Shown: positions 9,582-18,933 of the stretch, piece by piece
How the letters are laid out: every line of letters starts with the position of its first letter
Numbering within the stretch: position 1 is the stretch's first letter
From: Eubacteriaceae bacterium
GTDB lineage: Bacteria; Bacillota; Clostridia; Oscillospirales; Acutalibacteraceae
Reading direction: 5' to 3'
NCBI GenBank assembly: GCA_021770095.1
Contig: JAETRQ010000007.1
Coordinates: forward strand, 59,639-123,638
DNA: 64,000 bases
Notes under the pieces: generated by a model
Databases searched by the model: none
The model's input: the letters and a program-made list of their open reading frames with translations, nothing else
Told to the model about the DNA's origin: nothing
Position numbers and translations under genes: made by a program

Positions 9582-11102
9582 ATGTTAAAGCAAAGAGGAG
9601 CAGGTGTATTGCTGCATATCAGTTCCATGCCAAGTGAATACGGAATCGGTGTATTTGACGATAATGTGAAAGAATTTATTGATGCAATTGCAGATATGGG
9701 GTTCACATACTGGCAGGTTCTTCCTTTCAATCCGCTTGACGGAGCAAATTCTCCGTACTGCTCTCCGTCTGCTTTTGCCGGCAATTATCTTTTCATCAAT
9801 CCAAAAGGACTTTTGGATATGAAATTAGTCAGTGAAGAAGATGTTAAAAGCAATATCTATACCGGTTCACCCTACACTGCGGACTATGAATTTGCAGGTG
9901 AAATGCGGCTGAAACTACTGAAAAAAGCCTTCCTCAACATTGATGAAAACCTTGCAAAAGAAATTAAAGCATTTGAAATTGATAATCCGTGGCTGACCGA
10001 TTACAGTGTATTCATGGCTGTAAAAGAACTTGAAGATATGAAACCATGGTGGGAATGGGAAACAGAGCACTCTCATTATTTTGAGTGTATAAAAAGCATT
10101 TATTCTTATGAAGAAAAGGCGGCATTCTGGAAATTTGTACAATTCATTTTCTTCAGACAATGGCTGGCAATCAAAGAATATGCCAATCAAAAAGGCATTG
10201 CAATCATAGGAGATATGCCAATTTATGTTGCAATGGACAGCGTGGACATTTGGTCCAATCCAAATATGTTTAAAATTGATGATAAAACGCTGAAAGTGGA
10301 CAAAGTTGCAGGTGTTCCGCCGGATTATTTCAGCGAGGACGGACAATTATGGGGCAATCCGATTTACGACTGGGATACTATGGAAAAGGACGGATATGCA
10401 TGGTGGATTTCAAGACTTGGCAACGCATTAAAAACATACGATATAGTCAGAATCGACCATTTCAGAGCATTTGCATCCTATTGGGAAATCCCTGCTGACT
10501 CACCTACTGCAAAAATAGGTGAATGGGTTGACGGACCGAAAATGAAACTGTTTGACAAATTATTTGAAACATATCCTGATGCACCGATTATTGCCGAAGA
10601 TTTGGGTGTTTTCGGTGAAGATGTTGTTCAATTGCTTGAAGATACAAAATTTCCCGGAATGAAGGTTGTCCAGTTCGGTTTTGAGCCAAACGGTGATTCA
10701 TTACATATGCCGCACAATGCGGTGCAGAACAGTATAAACTATGTCGGAACACATGACAACAACACATTACTCGGCTGGTTGTGGGAAGCAAGTGAGGACG
10801 AACGAAAATTTGCACTGGATTATGTCGGCTTTGACGGTGACAACTGGGGTGAAGGCGGATATTACAGTCCGTCATGCAGAAAGATTATTGAAAGCGTCTG
10901 GGTCAGCAGTTCAAATGTGGCAATCATTGCACTGCAGGATATGTGCGGATTCGGAAGTGATGCAAGAATGAATATCCCCGGTGTTCCTGAAAAAAACTGG
11001 AGATTCAGAACAACTGCGGACACAATCCGAAATATTGATAAAAATTACTACAAAAAAATCAATTCACTTTACAGGCGTATGTACCCTGTGTTTGAAAAAT
11101 AA
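9582..11102 (+). CDS. malQ: 4-alpha-glucanotransferase (GH77, amylomaltase/DPE1)
   Basis: This cytoplasmic enzyme transfers alpha-1,4-glucan segments between maltodextrins. The 506-residue GH77 protein has the N-terminal GAGVLLHISSMPS block, the nucleophile region VRIDHFRAF (Asp near residue 291), the acid/base region IAEDLGVF (near 338) and the transition-state block VGTHDNNT. Its length fits the bacterial DPE1 form without extra N-terminal domains. The ribosome site is a weak AGGTG. It is monocistronic: its own promoter lies upstream and a strong bidirectional terminator follows. Confidence 0.97.
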   Translation: MLKQRGAGVLLHISSMPSEYGIGVFDDNVKEFIDAIADMGFTYWQVLPFNPLDGANSPYCSPSAFAGNYLFINPKGLLDMKLVSEEDVKSNIYTGSPYTADYEFAGEMRLKLLKKAFLNIDENLAKEIKAFEIDNPWLTDYSVFMAVKELEDMKPWWEWETEHSHYFECIKSIYSYEEKAAFWKFVQFIFFRQWLAIKEYANQKGIAIIGDMPIYVAMDSVDIWSNPNMFKIDDKTLKVDKVAGVPPDYFSEDGQLWGNPIYDWDTMEKDGYAWWISRLGNALKTYDIVRIDHFRAFASYWEIPADSPTAKIGEWVDGPKMKLFDKLFETYPDAPIIAEDLGVFGEDVVQLLEDTKFPGMKVVQFGFEPNGDSLHMPHNAVQNSINYVGTHDNNTLLGWLWEASEDERKFALDYVGFDGDNWGEGGYYSPSCRKIIESVWVSSSNVAIIALQDMCGFGSDARMNIPGVPEKNWRFRTTADTIRNIDKNYYKKINSLYRRMYPVFEK

Positions 11103-11123
11103 TATTACAAATAGGCAATAAAT

Positions 11124-11162
11124 AAAAAAGTTATCCCAAGATAATCTCGGGATAACTTTTTT
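11124..11162. terminator. Bidirectional terminator between malQ and the Cys-rich gene
   Basis: A 14-base stem (AAAAAAGTTATCCC, 11124-11137) pairs perfectly with 11149-11162 across an 11-base loop, with A/T runs on both sides. It can end malQ on the plus strand and the long minus-strand operon coming from the right. Confidence 0.85.
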
Positions 11163-11174
11163 GTTGTTAGGAAA

Positions 11175-11999
11175 TTATTCATTATTTTCTTCACTGTTTT
11201 CACACGGTGAACAGCAGCCGCCGTTTGTACTTCTTTCAACCGGGAAGAACTCATCAACCGGAAAATCAATGGACTGGAATGTTTCGCAAGGATTTGAAGT
11301 ATTGCAGTTACATTCTCTGTCAGGAACACAATAATCATATGCAGGGATAAGGATTTGTGCATCTCGTTCCATCTGTACGATTGAGAAAAGACCGAGTGTA
11401 ACAAGAATTGCTTTTGATGCTCCGCATGACGGCATTGTATCTTCAACTGAATTTAAAATTGACTGCGGGAATGATGAGCAGACGGAAACACAGCAGTCAC
11501 AACTGTCACAGATATGTGTTGAAAGAACAACCGGATCAACCGCCTGAACTTTTGCAGACGGATTTGTATACTGCGGTGATTCAGGGCAATCAATTGCCTC
11601 GTTAATCGGATTTGAAACAAATACTTTTACATTACCGTCACTGCCGTAGAGGATACATTTTTTGTTAAACTGTGCAAAACCGATTGCTACCTGCGGAGTG
11701 GTACAAGGTGCAGCATAAGTGTCAAATGACAATCTGAAATAAAATGTTATATCAACACTGTAAAATCCCCTGTTAAACGGAACTTCTTCCACATCAATGC
11801 TGACCTCTTCAATTGTACAGTCTCTTGTTTTTACAGTAACTGCCTCATCAATCAATCTCTGACTGCGAGAAAAAAATGTAACCCTTAAATCTTCCAGACA
11901 ATCTTTACTGACACAACTGTCAAAAATTCGTTTTGTATCAATACATACTGCTTCGTTTATTCTTCCTTCACCTGTTTCTAAAATTGGATTATCAGGCAT
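11175..11999 (-). CDS. Conserved Cys-rich clostridial protein of unknown function
   Basis: I do not recognise a named family for this 274-residue protein. The opening (ETGEGRINEAVCIDTKR), the block FDSCVSKDCLEDLRV and a beta-rich centre containing VPFNRGFYSVDITF look like a protein type common in Clostridia. Cysteines cluster near residue 165 (CDSCDCCVSVC), near 228 (CVPDRECNCN) and at the end (GGCCSPCENSEENNE), as in spore-coat or exosporium proteins, but that link is only analogy. There is no signal peptide or transmembrane segment. It is the last gene of the tyrA-to-glycosidase operon and has its own AAGGAG ribosome site. Confidence 0.65.
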   Translation of the reverse strand: MPDNPILETGEGRINEAVCIDTKRIFDSCVSKDCLEDLRVTFFSRSQRLIDEAVTVKTRDCTIEEVSIDVEEVPFNRGFYSVDITFYFRLSFDTYAAPCTTPQVAIGFAQFNKKCILYGSDGNVKVFVSNPINEAIDCPESPQYTNPSAKVQAVDPVVLSTHICDSCDCCVSVCSSFPQSILNSVEDTMPSCGASKAILVTLGLFSIVQMERDAQILIPAYDYCVPDRECNCNTSNPCETFQSIDFPVDEFFPVERSTNGGCCSPCENSEENNE

Positions 12000-12020
12000 A
12001 ACAAAACTCCTTCTTTATAT

Positions 12021-12038
12021 ATTGAAGTAAACTTCAAT
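12021..12038. repeat. 18-bp near-perfect palindrome before the Cys-rich gene
   Basis: ATTGAAGT (12021-12028), a two-base centre and ACTTCAAT (12031-12038) form an inverted repeat 22 bases before the start of the Cys-rich gene, between it and the glycosidase gene. It could be an operator or a small mRNA hairpin. There is no U-tract, so it is not a terminator. Confidence 0.4.
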
Positions 12039-12070
12039 ACATTCTATGAAGGAGTGTGATAAATGTTAAT

Positions 12071-14683
12071 TTAATTTGCGGAAATTTCGTTGACAGTAAT
12101 CCTATTTATATGCGGTGCATACGTATCCTGATTGTCAAACTTATTATTACCGCTGTTTGTAAGTGCAATAATATTTTCACCTTCATTGAGATGAACATAA
12201 CAGGTAACGGTTTTAAAAGTATCCCAACTGTATGTATTACGGCAATAAACATCCTGACTGCTGCCGTTGGCGGTTACGGTTACATAACGCTCAATCAGGT
12301 CAACATTATAGTCATGTTTGCCTCCCTCATCATTGTTAGAATAAAGGAAAGTCAGGGCATATGAACCTGATTTTGTCACATTAACATCGAATTCCGCCTT
12401 GCCTGAATTGCAGGAAATACCGTCAATATAATTTATATTCCAAAAATCATTATTTGATACAGATGCAGTTCCCGATAATTTTGCCTGATCACAATCAAGG
12501 TTAATCACTTCACCTGTTCTGTCTGCCTTTTTCACCAAAAGTCCGTTTGAATAAGGACTTTCAACGTCAAGATAATTCAATCCGCGTGACAGATAAAGCA
12601 AAGTATCCTCATCTTTCAGGACTACATTCTCACCATTCAATTGTGCATTTGCATTATCTGCAAAGTTCACATAATAATAACCGTCCGTCGGTGCAACAAT
12701 CAGATAGGACTGTGTGGAATCATCCGTTCTGTCCGTATCATCAAGAACAGCAATCTGTTCATCAACCTCAGTTGAAACCAGCATAGAATCAAGTGTAATT
12801 GTACCCTTTGCGTGTTTAAAGAGGATTGTATGCTCTCCTTTCGCGAGTTCATACGTCACAGAAAGGCAATTGGTATATTCACTTTTTATTGTATTTTCAA
12901 ATGAGACTTCCGTTTCATTGCCGTCGAGAGAAAGCATGGATGATGAAAAAGTCCTGTCATCAGGATTTTTAACATCATTATCATCTGCCTCTCCATCATT
13001 GGAATTACCGTAAATAATATCCAAATTATACGTACTGTCTTCAGGAACATCGAAAGTAAGCGAAACGCCGTCGCCGTCATTTTCCATACCACCGACCATT
13101 CCGTCTTTATCTCCTGTGGTTGCATATGCACTTTCATATGTATAGGCATTGCCGAGGAGTTCGCCGTCTTCAAATTCAAATCGCTTAACAAATCTGTCAC
13201 TTTGATAGTCAGTCTGAACAGTACCTGAATTTTCAGAAAATGGTATTACAGTAATCCGATATGCACTCGATTCGTCCATATCATTCATATCTATATTTAA
13301 AATATCATTTTTTATATCGGTATAATACTGTCTTTTTATCTCTGTAGAGTAAACAGTACCTGACAGTCCTTTGTATACAACTTCTTCAATTGTAACACGC
13401 ACTCTGCTGCTGTCTTCTCTGACAAATACAGTATCATCAAGATTTTTCAGTTTCACTACTGCAGAACCGTCTCTGCCGCCGCAGATAACCTCAATCCTGC
13501 TGTCAAAAACATCTTCTCTTTCATCTATGGTAACAAGTCCCATAAAACCTTTAGAGGCAAAATCAGCCTTACCGCTTATTGCTTTACCTACATTTGATTT
13601 GAACAAATCCTGATATTTTATATCAACAGTTTGTCCCTGCATATCGGCATACCAACGATAAAGCCACCAATTTGAATTAGGCGAATTATCATCCGCTGCA
13701 ACATCGCAAAGATTATCGGCAAGACGCCAGTATGCATTATCGGCATACACTTTGCTTGTCTCAATCTGTGTTATATATTGCAGCATTTTACCCGGCATAC
13801 CGTTATCCTGCATTCTGCCGTATTCAGTAACAATTATCGGTAATTTATCAATACCGAGTTCTCTTTCAAGTTCACGATAATTTTCAACATGGCTCTGCCA
13901 ATGATAAACAGAACTGTCATTCAGTTCATGATAAATCATAACCTGAGGAACACAATTATTCTGACTGCAGCAGGTCATAAAATACCTTATTTCATCTTTG
14001 TCATAATCACAAAAACCCGGTCCGCCTATAAGTGCGTCGGAATCAATGGACTTTACTAAATCATATGTCTGTTTCCACGCACTGAAGAAATCAGCAGCAC
14101 CTTGCTCATTATATTCCCCGTAAACACCGAACTTAGAATCTGATTTTTCTTTTGTTTCTCCGAACCAGACACCGTTGTCACATTCATTATAAATACAATA
14201 AACAATCTTATCACTATAATCTGTCTTTGACAGTTCTTTCACTGCCTTTTCGACCTTTGGGAGATAATCATTGTTCAAAAAGGTTTGCCAGTCATATGTA
14301 TTTTTACTGCGCATTTCTTCAATAGAATCCTGCTCATAGTACCAAGTAGAATATGCATCTTGAAGATAAACAACAATATAATCTGTATTATTAAGTTGAT
14401 TGGCAATATGTTCAACATCACCGATTGGGTGCTGAAGTCCATCCGGAACTTTGACAGACACTGTTGAAATATCAACACTTTCAGTCATATTAACAGAAGG
14501 CACACCCGGCTCTGCAATACCATACAGATACCCTGACGCACCGGTAGTAACACTCCCTGTTTGCTCGCTCATATCTGCTGTAAGTGTGGGCGTATAAAAG
14601 ATAACAAATCCACCTGCACAAAGTGCAGCCAAAAACAGGATACAGAAAACAGTTGCCAATAAAACTTTAATAATCTTTTTCAT
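12071..14683 (-). CDS. Membrane-anchored clan GH-A-like glycoside hydrolase with carbohydrate-binding modules
   Basis: This 870-residue protein starts with a hydrophobic signal/anchor helix (residues 7-30). No good lipobox is visible because the residue before Cys is Leu. A TIM-barrel-like region follows, with YNECDN near residue 164 and VTEYGRM near 284. These fit the Asn-Glu acid/base and Glu nucleophile of clan GH-A, closest in style to GH39-like enzymes. Two beta-sandwich regions resembling CBM6/CBM35 lie at about 500-640 and 720-865. The substrate is unknown. Five bases separate it from the lipid kinase gene, and galK is two genes upstream, so a role in surface glycan or galactoside use is possible but inferred. 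Confidence 0.7.
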   Translation of the reverse strand: MKKIIKVLLATVFCILFLAALCAGGFVIFYTPTLTADMSEQTGSVTTGASGYLYGIAEPGVPSVNMTESVDISTVSVKVPDGLQHPIGDVEHIANQLNNTDYIVVYLQDAYSTWYYEQDSIEEMRSKNTYDWQTFLNNDYLPKVEKAVKELSKTDYSDKIVYCIYNECDNGVWFGETKEKSDSKFGVYGEYNEQGAADFFSAWKQTYDLVKSIDSDALIGGPGFCDYDKDEIRYFMTCCSQNNCVPQVMIYHELNDSSVYHWQSHVENYRELERELGIDKLPIIVTEYGRMQDNGMPGKMLQYITQIETSKVYADNAYWRLADNLCDVAADDNSPNSNWWLYRWYADMQGQTVDIKYQDLFKSNVGKAISGKADFASKGFMGLVTIDEREDVFDSRIEVICGGRDGSAVVKLKNLDDTVFVREDSSRVRVTIEEVVYKGLSGTVYSTEIKRQYYTDIKNDILNIDMNDMDESSAYRITVIPFSENSGTVQTDYQSDRFVKRFEFEDGELLGNAYTYESAYATTGDKDGMVGGMENDGDGVSLTFDVPEDSTYNLDIIYGNSNDGEADDNDVKNPDDRTFSSSMLSLDGNETEVSFENTIKSEYTNCLSVTYELAKGEHTILFKHAKGTITLDSMLVSTEVDEQIAVLDDTDRTDDSTQSYLIVAPTDGYYYVNFADNANAQLNGENVVLKDEDTLLYLSRGLNYLDVESPYSNGLLVKKADRTGEVINLDCDQAKLSGTASVSNNDFWNINYIDGISCNSGKAEFDVNVTKSGSYALTFLYSNNDEGGKHDYNVDLIERYVTVTANGSSQDVYCRNTYSWDTFKTVTCYVHLNEGENIIALTNSGNNKFDNQDTYAPHINRITVNEISAN

Positions 14684-14688
14684 ATCAA

Positions 14689-15636
14689 TTACCTAATAAA
14701 ACAGAGTTTTAATACTTTAGGTTCTACTTTAAAATTAACCTCAGTATAATCAAAGTTTTCACCGTCACAGTTACCGAGAAGTTTGCCGCCGTCTGCCGAC
14801 CAGATTCTTCCGCCGGTGATATATCCGGTTTCAATATATTTTATATCATCCACTTTACCCTGTGAATACTTTGGAATAAGCGGAAGTGCCTGTGCAACAT
14901 TTACAGGCTTGCACAATGCATAATCAAGCAGTCCGTCATCCAGTATGGAATCCGGAGCAGGACAAAAACCACCGCCGTAATAACTTGCATTGCATATTGC
15001 AAAGAGTGTATAGTCCATCGGCTCACCCTGCAGTTTATACTCGTTTCCGTCTTTATCAATACAATTGATGTCAACATTAATTTTATATTTCAATGACTGC
15101 ATCATTACAGGGAAAACTGCAATATTATATGCCTGATGACCGAGTCTGGGAACTTTCTCTGCAATTTTTCTTCCAATCGTCTCAACCTTTGTATCAAGTC
15201 CGTAACTCATAACATTGATACACTTTTCACCATTATAATCAATAAGGTCAATCGGTTTGACATCATACTGAATTTTACCATTATAAAAACCAAATGCTTT
15301 TATTACATTCTCAACATTAATCTTTTTTGTACCGTAAATCTTTTTGGCAAAATCATTTCCGGTCCCAAGAGGAAGAATCATCATCGGCGTATCCGTACCG
15401 GCAATTCCGTTTGCAATTTCATGCACAGTCCCATCTCCGCCGCAGGAAACAATGACACAATCTTTACCATATTTATCAGAATATCTTTTTGAAATATCTT
15501 TTGCATCACCACTGCACTTGGTTTCCTCAACAATCATTTCATCATTAAGATAACGGAAAGTTGATTTAATCCTTGAAAATACTTTGTGCTTATCGTCATT
15601 ACCTGCAATTGGATTTACTACAAATATGTATTTCAT
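14689..15636 (-). CDS. Diacylglycerol/lipid kinase family protein (DgkB/YegS-like)
   Basis: This 315-residue protein has the DAGK catalytic fold: NPIAGNDDKH at the N-terminus, the nucleotide-binding CGGDGTVHEIANGI near residue 65 and LPLGTGNDFAKK near 95. In Gram-positives DgkB rephosphorylates the diacylglycerol released by lipoteichoic acid synthesis, so this gene may support phospholipid recycling. Other members phosphorylate undefined lipids. An AGGGGAATG ribosome site precedes the ATG. It lies 20 bases behind galK and 5 bases before the glycosidase, in a tightly packed operon. Confidence 0.9.
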   Translation of the reverse strand: MKYIFVVNPIAGNDDKHKVFSRIKSTFRYLNDEMIVEETKCSGDAKDISKRYSDKYGKDCVIVSCGGDGTVHEIANGIAGTDTPMMILPLGTGNDFAKKIYGTKKINVENVIKAFGFYNGKIQYDVKPIDLIDYNGEKCINVMSYGLDTKVETIGRKIAEKVPRLGHQAYNIAVFPVMMQSLKYKINVDINCIDKDGNEYKLQGEPMDYTLFAICNASYYGGGFCPAPDSILDDGLLDYALCKPVNVAQALPLIPKYSQGKVDDIKYIETGYITGGRIWSADGGKLLGNCDGENFDYTEVNFKVEPKVLKLCFIR

Positions 15637-15656
15637 TTTTACATTCCCCTAATTCA

Positions 15657-16937
15657 CTATATCACTCTTGTTCCGCCAACAGGTCTGATAATCAGAACAT
15701 GGCATGAACCCTCACCAAATACTGAATCCATTGTGTTTTTATATTCATCAAGCAAATCATTTGGAACAAATGCCTGAATGGTTCCTGCAAATCCACCGCC
15801 GTGAACACGCCAAGCCCCTTTGCCTTCCAGCAGCTGCTGGCTTAAACAAAGAGCAAGTGAAAGTTTTTGTTCAGTCGGATTTTTAGGCGTGAATACATTT
15901 TGATTATATAGGAATGATGAAAATCCGGACTCTGTAATCGTCTCCTTAAAACTTTCAAAATCATTTGTTTCAAGTGCTTTGATCGCTTTTTCTACTCTTA
16001 CATTTTCATTATAAAAATGTGTTGCTCTCAAAATTGCTCTGTCATTCACTTTGCCGACAAGCAAAGGAATGGATTTGAAAAATTCATCAGCAGGGATTTG
16101 TCTTAACACATCCTTGCCAAGTGCTTTTGCAACAGATTCCATCTCACCCCTGACCGCAGCATAATCATCTGTTAAATCAGAATGGTTGCCGTGCGTGTCA
16201 ACAATACAAAGGCTGTATCCTGACTCAGCAAAATCAAAATCTACTTTTTGGATAACAGGATCCTGTGTGCTCTCAAAATCAATTGTTACAAAAGTACCGA
16301 CTGATGAAGCCATCTGGTCAAGAAGTCCCGACGGTTTGCCGAAGAAAACATTTTCACTGTACTGAGCCACTTTGGCAATAGTCACAGGATCAACATTACC
16401 ATCGTTATAAAGATGAGAAACGACTGTTCCGATAAGCACCTCAAATGCAGCAGAAGATGAGAGACCCGAACCACCCATAACATCACTGGTTGTGCAAGCA
16501 TCAAAACCGCCGATATTATATCCGCCGTTATTCAGTCCCGCAACAACGCCTTTTATCATGGATGATGATTTGCCGTAACACTCTTCACTTGCAGTTAAAT
16601 CGGAAATATCAACCGTATTCATTGAGTGACCTTCTGATTTTTCATTAATAATCAGGTCATCTCTTTTGGCTGCAACTGCAATTGCATCAAGATTGATGGA
16701 TGCAGCAAGAACTTTACCGTTGTTATGGTCTGTATGATTGCCGCAAATCTCTGTTCTTCCCGGAGCACTGAGGAGCAATACATCCCTGTCGTCACCGAAA
16801 AGTTCGATAAAGTTTTTAATCGTTTTTATGTAACGTGGTTTTTGATTCTCAACAGCAATATCTGATACATAGACATTTTTCAGATTACTGTCAAACTCTC
16901 CGCTTTCCAATTTTTGAATGAGTACTGATGGTTTCAT
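15657..16937 (-). CDS. galK: Galactokinase
   Basis: This GHMP-family kinase phosphorylates galactose at C1 with ATP (Leloir pathway). It has the galactokinase signature GRTEICGNHTDHNNG, the ATP loop GGSGLSSSAAFEV, the catalytic Asp region PSGLLDQMASSVG and the C-terminal VHGGGFAGTIQAF block. At 426 residues it is somewhat longer than typical bacterial GalK (about 390), mainly from an N-terminal extension of about 40 residues. No galT or galE is adjacent. It sits in the aromatic amino-acid operon between the TVP38 protein and the lipid kinase, an unusual location. Confidence 0.93.
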   Translation of the reverse strand: MKPSVLIQKLESGEFDSNLKNVYVSDIAVENQKPRYIKTIKNFIELFGDDRDVLLLSAPGRTEICGNHTDHNNGKVLAASINLDAIAVAAKRDDLIINEKSEGHSMNTVDISDLTASEECYGKSSSMIKGVVAGLNNGGYNIGGFDACTTSDVMGGSGLSSSAAFEVLIGTVVSHLYNDGNVDPVTIAKVAQYSENVFFGKPSGLLDQMASSVGTFVTIDFESTQDPVIQKVDFDFAESGYSLCIVDTHGNHSDLTDDYAAVRGEMESVAKALGKDVLRQIPADEFFKSIPLLVGKVNDRAILRATHFYNENVRVEKAIKALETNDFESFKETITESGFSSFLYNQNVFTPKNPTEQKLSLALCLSQQLLEGKGAWRVHGGGFAGTIQAFVPNDLLDEYKNTMDSVFGEGSCHVLIIRPVGGTRVI

Positions 16938-16949
16938 ATTTTTATCCCC

Positions 16950-17720
16950 TTACAAAACAATTTTATATTTTTCCTTTTCAGAATAAATCAAAAGTGTTTG
17001 ATTCATTTGTTTTGATTTTATTCCATAATACAAATTAAATGCGATGATTGAAATACCTGTGAAAGCAACTATAACCATCAGCAGTACAATAAACTGAACT
17101 GAAAACGGATTATAGATTGCAGAACCGATTTTTGTATATATAAAAAGCCTTGGTGCAAATCCCAGAATACTCAAAAAAGTATAATAAACAAAGTCATAAT
17201 GCATTGAGCCGTAATACTTTGATACCATACCGAGCGGAATGGTCGGCACCAGTCTTGACACAAACAAAACATACGGGTTGCCTGTTCCCTTAAACTGAAT
17301 CCAGTCCCTGATAAAATGCAGCTGTTTAATACCGAGAATCATCCCGGTCCAGCCGCCGCCGATAAACTTTCCTTCAACATATTTAACTGAAAAAAAGAAC
17401 ACACAGAAAACCAAATTAATAACAACCGCCTGTGTAATCGGAAATACGATACCTGATATGACACAAAGAAAACCCATCGGTATCGGCAATTGGCATTTTG
17501 CAATATACAAAGCAAAAATACAAATAATTATCTCCACATGAGAATCCAGATTAACAATAGCATTATCAATTTGTTCAAGCCAACTAATCAAAGTATCAAA
17601 TCTGACTTCAAGCCGTGCATGATTGTATAATACAATTGAAAGAAAAATTAATAATCCGGCAGTAACAAGCACAATAATTCCGGATATTAAATTTGTCTGA
17701 TGGCGTTTTTGCTGTTTCAC
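16950..17720 (-). CDS. TVP38/TMEM64 (DedA-like) family membrane protein
   Basis: This 256-residue integral membrane protein has about five hydrophobic segments. The conserved central block contains RLVPTIPLGMVSKYYG and FLSILGFAPRLFIYTKIG, which match the VTT/SNARE-associated domain of TVP38/TMEM64 proteins. DedA-superfamily members act in lipid scrambling, undecaprenyl-phosphate recycling or membrane homeostasis; the role of this member is unknown. It starts with GTG, eight bases behind GGAG. Twelve bases separate it from galK and 64 from pheA. Confidence 0.82.
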   Translation of the reverse strand: MKQQKRHQTNLISGIIVLVTAGLLIFLSIVLYNHARLEVRFDTLISWLEQIDNAIVNLDSHVEIIICIFALYIAKCQLPIPMGFLCVISGIVFPITQAVVINLVFCVFFFSVKYVEGKFIGGGWTGMILGIKQLHFIRDWIQFKGTGNPYVLFVSRLVPTIPLGMVSKYYGSMHYDFVYYTFLSILGFAPRLFIYTKIGSAIYNPFSVQFIVLLMVIVAFTGISIIAFNLYYGIKSKQMNQTLLIYSEKEKYKIVL

Positions 17721-17784
17721 AAAGTCATCTCCAAATTCAAAATATTATGCAATGAATACCGAATAAACAAGAGCATATCTCTGA

Positions 17785-18921
17785 TTAATCACTGTATTCA
17801 AAAAAGTTACCCAAAAATTCAAATTCAGGCAATTCATCAGACAAAGCACAAATCAAATCGAGCGTGCCTTCATCTTTTACATTACCAAGAATATCTGCAT
17901 AAAAATGATAACTGAAATCTCCGTTTTCAATAGGTCTTGATTCAAGTTTAGTCAGATTAAGACCTGCCATCGAAAATCTGCCGAGCACTCTGTAAAGCGA
18001 GCCGGTGGTGTGCGGAGTTGAAAAAATCAGTGAAATTTTATTTGCGTCTTTTCCGATAACCAATTCCTTTGAAATAACAATAAATCTTGTTCTATTGTTA
18101 TTATTATTCTGCACATTACGTTTTAAAATCTTAAGTCCGTATTTTTTTGCTGCAAGCTGTGAACAAATAACAGCAATATCATTTTTTTTACTTTCTGCAA
18201 CAAATTTTGCCGCAGCAGCAGTATTTGAATAGTTGATACCTGTAAAATCAAAATTTTTGATAAAATTATCACATTGCGAAAGTGCTTGCGGATGCGAATA
18301 AATATCGGTTATATCCTCATATTTTGTTGACTCTTTTGCACAAAGACAATGCTCTATCTTTAAATCATATGCACCGACAACATAAAATCTGTACTTCATT
18401 ATCAAATCATATGATTCGTGCACAGAGCCTGCAGTTGAATTCTCAACAGGAATAACGCCGAACTTAGCCTCGCCTCTGTTAACGGCTTCAAAGACATCTT
18501 CAAACTGCTTATAGAACTTAACAGGTGAATCCTTGAACAGAATATTAGCGGTCACGCCGCTATATGCACCGTCAACACCCTGACACGCAACAGGACTGCC
18601 GTTCGCTGACAATGCTGAGTCAGTTATTGCTTTTGTTACCGTATCTCTGAGTTCTTTGCCGCCGCCGATTATCTTATGCTGCAATGCCCTTGATGCATCC
18701 ATAGTGGCAGAAAATACAGTTTTGATTGTTTCTCCGCGTTCTCCGCATTTATCTGCAACATTATCAAGAATCTGTTGTTCTCGCTCTGCATTAAGGACAG
18801 GAATCCCTCTTGCAACTTTATATTCAGCTACTTTCTGTGATATATCCATTCGCTTTAACAAAAGCGGAATGATTTGTTCATCAATATTATCTATTTCTTT
18901 TCTAAGGTCTAATAAATCCAT
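17785..18921 (-). CDS. pheA: Bifunctional chorismate mutase/prephenate dehydratase
   Basis: This 378-residue P-protein converts chorismate to prephenate and then to phenylpyruvate for Phe synthesis. The AroQ-type mutase occupies residues 1-85 (LRKEIDNIDEQIIPLLLKRM). The dehydratase domain runs from about 110 to 290, with GVDGAYSG, PVENSTAGSVHESYDL and the catalytic Thr-Arg-Phe in NRTRFIVIS. The ACT domain (about 297-375) carries LNLTKLESRP, the Phe-binding ESRP motif, so feedback inhibition by Phe is expected. AAGGGAAG precedes the ATG. It lies 12 bases after aroC. Confidence 0.96.
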   Translation of the reverse strand: MDLLDLRKEIDNIDEQIIPLLLKRMDISQKVAEYKVARGIPVLNAEREQQILDNVADKCGERGETIKTVFSATMDASRALQHKIIGGGKELRDTVTKAITDSALSANGSPVACQGVDGAYSGVTANILFKDSPVKFYKQFEDVFEAVNRGEAKFGVIPVENSTAGSVHESYDLIMKYRFYVVGAYDLKIEHCLCAKESTKYEDITDIYSHPQALSQCDNFIKNFDFTGINYSNTAAAAKFVAESKKNDIAVICSQLAAKKYGLKILKRNVQNNNNNRTRFIVISKELVIGKDANKISLIFSTPHTTGSLYRVLGRFSMAGLNLTKLESRPIENGDFSYHFYADILGNVKDEGTLDLICALSDELPEFEFLGNFFEYSD

Positions 18922-18933
18922 TTGTTCTTCCCT

